From Sophora flavescens (lineage: Eukaryota > Streptophyta > Magnoliopsida > Fabales > Fabaceae): a stretch of 64,000 nt of DNA. Each line of letters begins with the position of its first letter. The stretch's first letter is position 1. This document shows, one piece after another, positions 21,586-30,832 of the stretch. The stretch is taken from assembly GCA_030762895.1 (NCBI GenBank), contig CM061070.1, positions 52,031,007 to 52,095,006 on the forward strand. Direction: 5' to 3'. The position numbers and the translations under genes were made by a program. The notes under the pieces were generated by a model. It was not told the origin of the DNA. It saw nothing but the letters and a program-made list of their open reading frames with translations, and did no database searches.

Positions 21586-23260
21586 ATGGAGTACGATCCA
21601 ACAACCATGGATGCAGAAGGACAAGCTATCAACAGACCTCCTCTCTTTGATGGAACAAATTATGACTACTGGAAGAAGAGAATGATGGCCTTATTAGATG
21701 CACAACATGTAGATATTTGGGAGCTGATTGAAACCGGCGACACTAAACTAAGAGATTAAGCTGGAGCCGCTGTTCCTAGAGCCCATGGACTCAAGAGCAG
21801 AAAAACCAACATCAACTAAATTTGAAGGCTAAGCACTATCTCATGTGTGCTATAACCAGATCTGAACATGACAAAGTTCACAGATGCAATACTGCTAAAG
21901 AAATCTGAGATACTCTTGCCCTATCTCATGAGGGTTCTTCACAAGTTAAGGAATCAAAGATAAGCATGCTGGTTCATTAGTATGAGTTGTTCAAGATGGG
22001 TGAACATGAAACAATAGACCAAATGTTTGGAAGATTCCAAACCATCACCAACCGTCTCAGATCTCTTGGAAAAGTTTATAAAAATAGAGATCATGTCAGA
22101 AAAATCCTGAGATGTCTATCCAAACAATGGAGACCCAAAGTAACTATTATTCAGGAAGCCAAAAACCTGAATACATTCTCTCTAGAAGAGCTTCTTGGAT
22201 CTCTCAAAGTTCATGAACTTGAACTTAATGAAGAAGAAAATTCCAGAAAAGGAAAATCTATTGCCCTAAAGGCAAAGAAAGCAAGTTCATCAAAAGTTCT
22301 CAAAGCTGCTGAGTCATCTGATGAGTCTGAATCTTCTGATAATGATGAAGGATCAGATGAGTATGAATTATCCTTTATCTCCAGGAAGATTCAACATATG
22401 TGGAGAAAGAAAGGTGGTTTCAGAAGGAAGCAACTCAACAAAAAGTTTTCCAAGGAGAAGTCAGACTCCAAGGAAAAAGGTACACCCTTGTTCTTTGAAT
22501 GCAAGAAACCTGGTCATTTCAAAGCTGACTGCCCTGAGCTAAAGGATAAAAAGAAATTCTTCAAAAAGAAGAAAGGCTTAATGGCTACTTGGGAGGATCT
22601 TGATCTGTCCTCATCAAATGAAGAAAATGAAGCTGAGGAAGAGGCAAATATTTGTCTCATGGCAGACACTGCATCAGAAAGCGAATACACTGATGCTGAG
22701 GTAATGGACTATGACCCGTCCACTCTTTAAAATGCTTTTGATGAACTGTTACATGAGTCATCTATACTATCACGAGAATATAAGAGTCTCAAAAAGAAGT
22801 TTTCTAAACTGTCTAAAGAATATGATAGGGTCTGCACTGAGAAACAATACCTCAAAAATGAAAATGACATACTAAAATCAGTAAATGTCAGTCTAGCTGA
22901 CAAAATGATGTATGAACCTGATGTTTCTTGTGAGGTTGCAAAATTGAAACAAGATGTAACATATCTAACTGATTCTCTGTCAAAGCTTGTAGGTGGCTCA
23001 GATAAGCTTAGTCTCATTTTAAGGTACTCTAGGCCACCTTATGATAAATCTGGTCTTGGTTATGACAAAGAGAAGCAAGACCCATCTCACAAAAAGTCAA
23101 AACCACTTAAACAACATAGAGCTTCAAAAGTTCCAAATAAATATACCAAAGCTAAGTCTAGCTCGTCCAACACCTTTTGCAAAGTGTGTGGAAAAAGTGG
23201 GCATATTACATCTAGATGCATACACAATAAACATGCTAAGCATACTCGTCCAGTGACAAC
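21586..23260 (+). pseudogene. gag: Copia-2 gag
   Basis: The start MEYDPTTMDAEGQ at 21586 is the first ATG after the primer site and matches the Sirevirus gag N-terminus. A TAA at 21757, a frameshift near 21785 and further stops break the first part. The long open stretch 21987-22727 covers DQMFGRFQTI, SLEELLGSLKVHELELNEEE, an acidic Ser-rich linker and zinc knuckle 1, whose first Cys is replaced by Phe (FFECKKPGHFKADC), so it cannot bind zinc normally. After a TAA at 22728 the same product continues with a coiled-coil-like Lys/Glu region and an intact knuckle 2 (CKVCGKSGHITSRC, about 23179-23220). The frame then runs into the Athila-2 insertion at 23261. Confidence 0.88.
23256..23260 (+). other. 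Left target duplication of Athila-2 (ACAAC)
   Basis: ACAAC is repeated exactly at 30828-30832 after the right LTR. Removing one copy restores a continuous gag/protease linker reading. Confidence 0.92.
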
Positions 23261-23485
23261 TGATAGTGTGATTTTACATCATGTTTCATGTGCACTCTCG
23301 CATGCATTTTTCATGTAGTTTAGGCATAATTAGTTGATTTTTGTTAGTTTTTCCCTTGGAACGGGTGAAGCGGTTTCCTGGTGTTGTTTTGCAGGGATTT
23401 AAGGAAAAATGCTCAGAAATCGGCCTTGATGGAGCTTTGAGGGAATAGAACTGGGAAAGTGAAGATTATGAGCCAGACAGAGCCT

Positions 23486-23800
23486 ATCACGGCCTGGCCG
23501 TGATGACCATCACGGCCATGATCAAGCAGAGCAGAAGGGCAAAAGTCAGAAGCTGTCACGGCCTAGCCGTGATGCCTATCACGGCCGTGACAATCCAGGA
23601 GGCAAAAGTCAGAATCTGTCACGGCCTAGCCGTGACACCCCTCATGACCGTGACAGAACAGATGATGGAGACAGAAGCTAGGCATAATTGATCACGACCT
23701 AGCCGTGACGAGGCTCACGGCCGTGATGCCCAAGATTTGAAAGCGCGCCCATTCCAGAATGCGTCACGGCCTGGCCGTGATGGCCATCACGGCCGTGACG
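23486..23800 (+). repeat. GC-rich palindrome array in Athila-2 5' LTR
   Basis: About ten half- and full palindromes of the type ATCACGGCC-N-GGCCGTGAT or TCACGGCCGTGA, spaced 20-45 bases apart. The array ends 12 bases before the TATA box, as an upstream promoter array would. The same array plus one more 42-bp block is at 29619-29974 in the 3' LTR. Confidence 0.85.
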
Positions 23801-23811
23801 CGTGGCCTCCC

Positions 23812-23819
23812 TATAAATA
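23812..23819 (+). promoter_or_regulatory. TATA box of Athila-2 LTR
   Basis: TATAAATA directly after the palindrome array. Copy at 29987-29994. Confidence 0.75.
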
Positions 23820-24658
23820 CAGCAGTTCAGAACAGACTGAGGGACTTTTGGCATCAGAATTTTTATAGATATTTTAGAATCCTTATTCTGGAGCTGCGTC
23901 TCCCCTTCTCTTTTCTTATTCGTACTTTGAGGATGAATTCCGATTGTTCGTGTGTCGTCATTACGGACATGAGGAACTAATCCCATTGTCTAAGGGATCG
24001 ATGAAGCCACCCATGACGGTATAGTGTTCATGTGATGTAACTCTCTCTCCTTTAATTGAATTATTGTTTTCCAATTCTGCTTTCATTGTGTCGATTATAT
24101 GCTAGCGTGATCGACTAGTTAAACGTGTTGAGGCCGAGCGGCGATTCACGTTTTCGAACTTGAATTGGGATCATCGGTCGAGTATTGCACGAGAGTGAAT
24201 AGGAGATCGGTGCAACCTATAGGGAACAAGAATTAATAGAATTCGAGATTAGGGTTATGAGACTTAGTAAGTAATTAACTCAAATCGGCGAATACGTCCT
24301 ATTGAGCACGACAGTGGATATAGGAGAATTTGGGGGGTCCCGGTTGACATTAAAATTGAACCTAGGGAGGAGATTATCATCACTTGGGTACTATGCATGA
24401 TTGGGTAGGTGGATTTGAGACCTTAGATGCTTTTAATTCCAGATTTCAATACCATATCTTGATTTAAATTGTGATTTGCTTGCGATCCTCTTTTCTCTCA
24501 ATTCTCAACCAATTTCTGTTACTTGACCAAACGCATCGGACTTCTCGCGAAATTAGTCGGATTGGTAGCCCAATCCTTGTGTTCGACCTCGGTAGATTCT
24601 TGCCGTGTTTTATTACTTGCGACGACCCGGTACACTTGCCGGTGAGTCAACAAGTTTT

Positions 24659-24676
24659 TGGCGCCGTTGCCGGGGA
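24659..24676 (+). other. Athila-2 primer-binding site, tRNA-Asp type
   Basis: TGGCGCCGTTGCCGGGGA, six bases after the LTR. Confidence 0.9.
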
Positions 24677-24813
24677 TTGGCACAACCAATTTTCCTAATT
24701 TTCAGGAAATTCGGTTATTTGGTTAAGCTGACTTTCGTTTTTACTTTCTTTTATTTAATTGTTATTATTTTTCTCTACTTCTTTGATTCCACTTGGTCTT
24801 TGATTGTTTTTGT

Positions 24814-27597
24814 ATGCGAGGTACCCTTCCACAGGAGGACTTGCTATTTGATTCAGAGATCACCAGGACCGAGAGGCAATTAAGGAAAGCAGCCAGGGAA
24901 CGAAAAAGAATTGAAGGGATTAAAATTGAGGGCATGGCTGAAGAGAACCCTCCTCCTCCTCCTCGTTACAAGCCTCTCTTCGAGTACGATCTACCAAACT
25001 TGGAGGATTGTGCTTCTTCTATTGTGAGGGGCAACCTGAATACAGACTCCTTCAGAGTGGAAGGGTGTGTCACAGCCCAGATCCGCGAGAATCAGTTTGA
25101 TGGCAGTGGCAAACAAGACCCGCATAGACACATCACTCGCTTCCTTGAAGCCTGTGACTTACAGAAGACAAGAGGAGTCTCACAAGATGAGTTTCGCTTG
25201 TGGCTTTTCCCTCTCTCTCTTAGGGATGTCGCTCGCGATTGGGTTGACAGCTTGGATAGGAACAACATCAGAACTTGGGAGCAAATGGCACAGAAGTTCC
25301 TAACCAAATATTTTCCTCCTCAGAAGGCGGCACAAGCAAGAATAGCCGTAACATCATTCAGGCAGACGGAGGATGAAACTTACAATGAAGCATGGGAGAG
25401 GTACAATGGGTTATTGAGAAGATGCCCTTCAGCGTTCTTCGACCCGGTTTCCAAGGTTCAGCACTTCTTTAATGGGTTGAGGGGACGCTATCAGATGAAC
25501 TGTGATGCCGCAGCTGGCGGTTCCTTTGTATATTTATCGGCTGAGGATGGATGGGCATTACTAGAAAAGATGTCATATAATGATTACAACCGTGGTAGGG
25601 AAACCTCGAGTGGAGTCAGTTCTGCGACAATGGAAGCCATTTTAGAGCAAAACAGATTGTTGAAGATGCAGAATGCGGCACTATCGGGGAACAAAAAAGT
25701 GAATGTGATACACGAGGGGATGCCTCCGGGTTGTGACAACTGCAATGGGGATCATGACACTCAGATTTGCCCGCTGAATTTCTCTCAGGAACATGTGGAC
25801 TCATGCCACAACTTCTATGACATTGTGCCCTAGAACAATTATCAGAGAAATAATCAGAATCAGAATAGGGGGTATATGAGGAGAGACCATCCGGGGTTCG
25901 CTTGGAGTAATGCTAATGGTGGTCTAGCCGGTCAACAACAACCTCAACAGGGACTGAGGCCAAACCTGGGAATTCAGCAGTGCAATACTCAGCAGGGTCT
26001 TCCAGGGACTAACCAATTGCAAATAACTGACGGTGGAAGGCAGCCTTGGGAGTTGGCTTTTGAGAAGATGAGTGCAACAGTGGAGAAATTGTCAATCAAC
26101 ACAAGCACTGCCATTGACAAGTTGGCAACTCATACAGGGTCGGCAATTCAAAATCTGGAGACACAAATAGCACAGCTCGCGAAGCAACTGAATGAGCGTC
26201 TCCCAGGCACTCTCCCAGGTGATACTGAGAACAACCCTAAGAACCAATGCAATGCCATCACTACTAGAAGCTGAAGGGTGTTGGAGCCTAACAGGGGTAC
26301 AACTAGTTCTCAGGATGACAAGGCCCCGGAACAACCACACGTTGAAGAAGAGCAACCTGGGAAAGAGAAGTTGGCAAGTGACAAGGCACCAGAGCAAGGG
26401 GGAAGGCTGAAACTTGTGGATGAAGAGTTCCGAAGGAAGAAATGGGTTGAACCCCAAGACCTCCCGCCCTACATGAAGGTACCGTATCCTGAAAGATTAA
26501 AGAAGCCTCAACAGGATAAGCAGTTCAACAGATTCCTTGATGTCTTCCGCAAACTTCAAATTAACATTCCTTTTGCGGAAGCCTTGGAACAAATGCCATC
26601 ATATGCCCGGTTTATGAAGGAGCTTCTCACCAAGAAGCGGAGAATTGTGGATGAGGAAACGGTTGCTTTGACCGAGGAGTGTAGTACAATTCTTCAGAGA
26701 AAACTGCCTCCAAAGTTGAAGGATCCCGGCTCTTTTTCAATACCATGCACCATTGGGGGGATGACTCTGGGAAAGGCATTGTGTGATCTAGGGGCAAGCA
26801 TCAACTTGATGCCCCTCTCTATGATGAAGAGGTTGGGGATCAAAGAAGTCAAGGATACGCGGATGTCACTCCAACTGGCTGATCGTTCTATAAAATATCC
26901 CTATGGAGTGGTTGAAGACTTGCTAGTGAAAGTTGACAAGTTCATATTCCCGGCGGACATTGTGGTGCTCGATATGGATGAAGACGCTGAGATCCCTCTC
27001 ATATTGGGTAGGCCCTTCTTGGCCACCGGGGGTGCCTTGATAGATGTGCGACAAGGGAAGCTCACTCTAAGGGTGCAAGATGATGAGGTGGTCTTCAATG
27101 TCTTTGAAGCGATGAAGCACCCTGTAGAGAGGTCAGATGTGTATCGAGTGGATGTGGTGGACTCAACTGTAAAGGCAGAAGCAACTCGAGAAGTCCATGG
27201 TTCTTCACTTGCAAAAGTGTCGGTAAAATCCCATGACGGGGACAGTGAGGAAAAAGGCCATTTAGGGGATGAGGTCTATCTAGAATGGTTAAAAGACATG
27301 GAAGCCTTACCGAGTCTCCCAAGGGAAGAATGTGCAAAGAAATGGCCCAGCAACAAAGGCACGAAAAAGAATGGTAAAGCACCGAAGTTGAAGGGTGGCA
27401 CAACCATGGTGGTCAATGCAGACAATGAGTTGATCCCAAAAAAGACCATCACGGGGTGGAGAGTTCGTGCTGATTATAGAAGGATGCTGGATTTAAATGA
27501 TTTGTCCGGGGACAGCAAGCGAGCATATGAAAGGGCAAGAACCTACAGAAAACGGACTGAGGCATGGCATGGCAAGCAAGATCTTCGTCCGGATTAA
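24814..27597 (+). pseudogene. gag-pol: Athila-2 gag-protease fused in frame to remnants of RT and integrase
   Basis: The start MRGTLPQEDLLF at 24814 matches the Athila-3 gag start. One frame runs to 27597 with two stops, TAG at 25831 and TGA at 26272. Gag: FEYDLPNLEDC, DPHRHITRFLEACDL, WVDSLD...FLTKYFPP, then the CX2CX3HX4C knuckle CDNCNGDHDTQIC. Protease: active site DLGA at 26785-26796 and a LILGRPFLATGGALID flap/core. After APKLK the frame jumps to the RT finger region (GGTTMVVN, TITGWRV, DYRR), then directly to the integrase C-part (LDLNDLS, TEAWHGKQ) and ends LRPD like the full-length pol. The RT active site, RNase H and integrase core are gone. All joins keep the frame, so the element depends on enzymes from elsewhere while possibly supplying Gag. 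Confidence 0.9.
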
Positions 27598-27626
27598 CCC
27601 TCTGGGGTGACTTGAGTCAGGCTCGG

Positions 27627-27660
27627 GACGTTAAACAAGCGCTTCTTAGGAGGCAACCCA
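27627..27660 (+). other. Conserved 34-nt post-ORF motif, copy 2
   Basis: GACGTTAAACAAGCGC then TTCTTAGGAGGCAACCCA, 30 bases after the stop codon of the collapsed pol. Confidence 0.75.
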
Positions 27661-27715
27661 AGATTCTCAACCCTACTCTTTAGTTAGATTTTGTTTTTGA
27701 TTTCACTCTTGAATA

Positions 27716-27743
27716 ATTTGAGAAGATCAAGAGTTTTCTTTTG
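27716..27743 (+). other. Invariant 28-nt hairpin, copy 2
   Basis: Identical to 13919-13946: arms CTCTTGA and TCAAGAG. Confidence 0.8.
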
Positions 27744-27769
27744 CTAATAAAACTGCCAAGTGATTTCAG

Positions 27770-28091
27770 GAAGGGAGAGTAAGAAGACAAGGAAAAAGCA
27801 GAGGCAAAGACCATCACGCCCGTGCCAGTAACACTGGTCACGGCCGTGATAAGCTAAAAATGACAACCAGAAAGGATCACGGCCCAGCCGTGATACCCAT
27901 CACGGGCGTGATGGAAGGACCATGAAAAGCAGAAAGCATCACAGCCTAGCCGTGATGGAGGTCACGGCCGTGGCAGGCCAGCCCTGAGGACCAGAATTGA
28001 TCACGGCCTAGCCGTGATGAGGCTCACGGCCGTGATGTACTTCCCAACAAGTTTCTGACTGGAATGAGAGTCAACACCCGCTACCGCCTTG
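27770..28091 (+). other. Candidate exon carrying GC-rich palindromes (Athila-2)
   Basis: Acceptor-like TGATTTCAG|G at its start and donor-like CTTG|GTAAGA at its end. The palindrome array at 27813-28036 is of the same ATCACGGCC/GGCCGTGAT type as in the LTR. It occupies the place where Athila-3 has its own palindrome array and a consensus donor ahead of the env-position ORF. Confidence 0.45.
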
Positions 28092-28131
28092 GTAAGACGT
28101 TCCAATTTTTCTCCCCTCTCCGACTTGACTG

Positions 28132-28153
28132 TTTACATTGGGGACAATGTAAA
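28132..28153 (+). other. Hairpin plus purine tract, copy 2
   Basis: TTTACATTG/CAATGTAAA stem with GGGA loop, followed by TTTTTAAGCTTGGGGTGGGGG. Confidence 0.7.
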
Positions 28154-29355
28154 TTTTTAAGCTTGGGGTGGGGGTATTTGGCATTTGCATTACTCATGTT
28201 GCAGTCATATAGTTTTGCATGATAGTTTTGCATGGTCACACTATTCAATTGCCCTTTGCTTAGATGATGCATCTGATTGTGAAAACTGAGTGCCAAATAA
28301 ATAGAGATAGTGGATTGTGAACCCAAATTTTGTTCTTGTGATAAGGCAAATAATGAAAATGTTTGAGATGATCTCGATAGTTGATAATTAGCACGTGGTT
28401 CCGTAGATTCGTGTTCTCATTGATTTCTGAACTACAAAATGTGAGATTTTAAGCCAAAGGGGTACTCACTATATCTACCCCTTTTCCTTGTGTTAGAGTG
28501 TTATTCCTCTCGGATTGTATTTCTCTAGAACTTGACTTGAAACCGTTTCAACGCTTAAAAATTTTTGAAAACATTTTTGAAAATGATTGAGGCACTAGGT
28601 ATTTTTCCGGCCTTCTGAGCTTTGAATGACTAAATGCTACCCTTAGTTGCCCAATTTTGAGCCTGAAAGAATAAAATACTTTTCTTGGTACCCTGAAATA
28701 TTTTGATAAATATGCTTGGTAGGATACCTTCTAAAGTATTACAAAAAGGGTAAAAAGGTAGTTGAAAAAAGTTTGGGATGAAAGAATCAGAAAAATATTT
28801 CTCTTGAGTTGAAAAATCTCCCCTTCTCCAAACAAAAGAAAAAGAAAAATATAAAGAGAAGGGGATGACAAAAGAAAATGAGAAATAAAATAAAAAAAGA
28901 AAAGAAAGGTGGAAAAGTGAGTCGAAACCCAAAAAGGTATTTTAGAAGGTGTCATGCTTTGCAATGATTGATAGTTTGTATAGCCTTTTGAAATTTCCTT
29001 TTCTTGATCTCCCACCTAACGATAAATCCCATGGCCCCGTTACAACCAAAGCAAAGACCTCTTGATTCTTAATTGTTTTCATCAATAAGTAGAGATTTGG
29101 TTGATAGTCAAGCCTATGGTAGAATTCAGTCCTTGAGGAAAATGGAGCGAAATGTCATACACCCCTAAACACTTGAGTGAGGTGAGAAAGAGTGCCCGAA
29201 TCAGTGAGAATTCGAGTCTAAGAAACCTAGGCGTCTAATTGGACTTGAATTGATTGTCTCTTGCTAACTTATTTGAATTGCCTATTACATGGATCAGTTA
29301 CTACTCGGGTTCTAAATCACACTATCCATGCTTTTTGATATTCTGGCCTTAGTAT
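28154..29355 (+). other. Conserved non-coding 3' region of Athila-2
   Basis: No gene. Very similar to 14360-15619, including the A/G-rich tract near 28820-28920 and the segment TTTGGTTGATAGTCAAGCC near 29095. Confidence 0.75.
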
Positions 29356-29393
29356 TTGCTTGAGGACAAGCAAGTTTTAAGCTTGGGGTGGTT
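29356..29393 (+). other. Terminal hairpin and polypurine tract of Athila-2
   Basis: TTGCTTG, AGGA, CAAGCAA stem-loop, then AAGCTTGGGGTGGTT before the LTR. Confidence 0.75.
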
Positions 29394-30827
29394 TGATAGT
29401 GTGATTTTACATCATGTTTCATGTGCACTCTCGCATGCATTTTTCATGTAGTTTAGGCATAATTAGTTGATTTTTGTTAGTTTTTCCCTTGGAACGGGTG
29501 AAGCGGTTTCCTGGTGTTGTTTTGCAGGGATTTAAGGAAAAATGCTCAGAAATCGGCCTTGATGGAGCTTTGAGGGAATAGAGCTGGGAAAGTGAAGATT
29601 ATGAGCCAGACAGAGCCTATCACGGCCTGGCCGTGATGACCATCACGGCCATGATCAAGCAGAGCAGAAGGGCAAAAGTCAGAAGCTGTCATGGCCTAGC
29701 CGTGATGCCTATCACGGCCGTGACAATCCAGGAGGCAAAAGTTAGAATCTGTCACGACCTAGCCGTGACACCCCTCATGGCCGTGACAGAACAGATGGTG
29801 GAGACAGAAGCTATCACGGCATGGCCGTGATACACATCACGGCCGTGACAGGCCAGGCAGAATTGATCACGGCCTAGCCGTGACGAGGCTCACGGCCGTG
29901 ATGCCCAAGATTTGAAAGCGCGCCCATTCCAGAATGCGTCACGGCCTGGCCGTGATGGCCATCACGGCCGTGACGCGTGGCCTCCCTATAAATACAGCAG
30001 TTCAGAACAGACTGAGGGACTTTTGGCATCAGAATTTTTATAGATATTTTAGAATCCTTATTCTGGAGCTGCGTCTCCCCTTCTCTTTTCTTATTCGTAC
30101 TTTGAGGATGAATTCCGATTGTTCGTGTGTCGTCATTACGGACATGAGGAACTAATCCCCTTGTCTAAGGGATCGATGAAGCCACCCATGGCGGTATAGT
30201 GTTCATGTGATGTAACTCTCTCTCCTTTAATTCAATTATTGTTTTCCAATTCTGCTTTCATTGTGTCGATTATATGCTAGCGTGATTGACTAGTTAAACG
30301 TGTTGAGGCCGAGCGACGATTCACGTTTTAGAACTTGAATTGGGATCATCGGTCGAGTATTGCACGAGAGTGAATAGGAGATCGGTGCAACCTATAGGGA
30401 ACAAGAATTAATAGAATTCGAGATTAGGGTTATGAGACTTAGTAAGTAATTAACTCAAATCGGCGAATACGTCCTATTGAGCACGACAGTGGATATAGGA
30501 GAATTTGGGGGGTCCCGGTTGACATTAAAATTGAACCTAGGGAGGAGATTATCATCACTTGGGTACTATGCATGATTGGGTAGGTGGATTTGAGACCTTA
30601 GATGCTTTTAATTCCAGATTTCAATACCATATCTTGATTTAAATTGTGATTTGCTTGCGATCCTCTTTTCTCTCAATTCTCAACCAATTTCTGTTACTTG
30701 ACCAAACGCATCGGACTTCTCGCGAAATTAGTCGGATTGGTAGCCCAATCCTTGTGTTCGACCTCGGTAGATTCTTGCCGTGTTTTATTACTTGCGACGA
30801 CCCGGTACACTTGCCGGTGAGTCAACA
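29394..30827 (+). repeat. 3' LTR of Athila-2
   Basis: 1434 bp, differing from the 5' LTR by a few substitutions and one extra 42-bp palindrome block at about 29814-29855. Followed by the target duplication ACAAC. Confidence 0.93.
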
Positions 30828-30832
30828 ACAAC

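Larger units (their letters stand above)
23261..24652 (+). repeat. 5' LTR of Athila-2
   Basis: TGATAGTGTG to GAGTCAACA. Contains acceptor-like TTTTGCAGG (about 23395), the palindrome array 23486-23800, TATAAATA at 23812-23819, and an R-U5 beginning around GGAGCTGCGTCTCC (about 23890). Confidence 0.93.
23261..30827 (+). mobile_element. Athila-2: deletion-derivative Athila with gag-protease and collapsed pol
   Basis: LTRs of 1392 and 1434 bp with perfect target duplication ACAAC. Athila-type primer site. One coding frame holds gag, protease and small remnants of RT and integrase. The env-position ORF is absent, but the conserved non-coding modules are kept. The LTRs are almost identical apart from one 42-bp block, so it is the youngest or among the youngest insertions here. 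Confidence 0.93.

Noticed and set aside
23486..23800. Spaced short palindromic repeats resembling a CRISPR array
   Set aside because: Eukaryotic LTR context, irregular spacing, imperfect units, no cas genes. The repeats are promoter-region palindromes.
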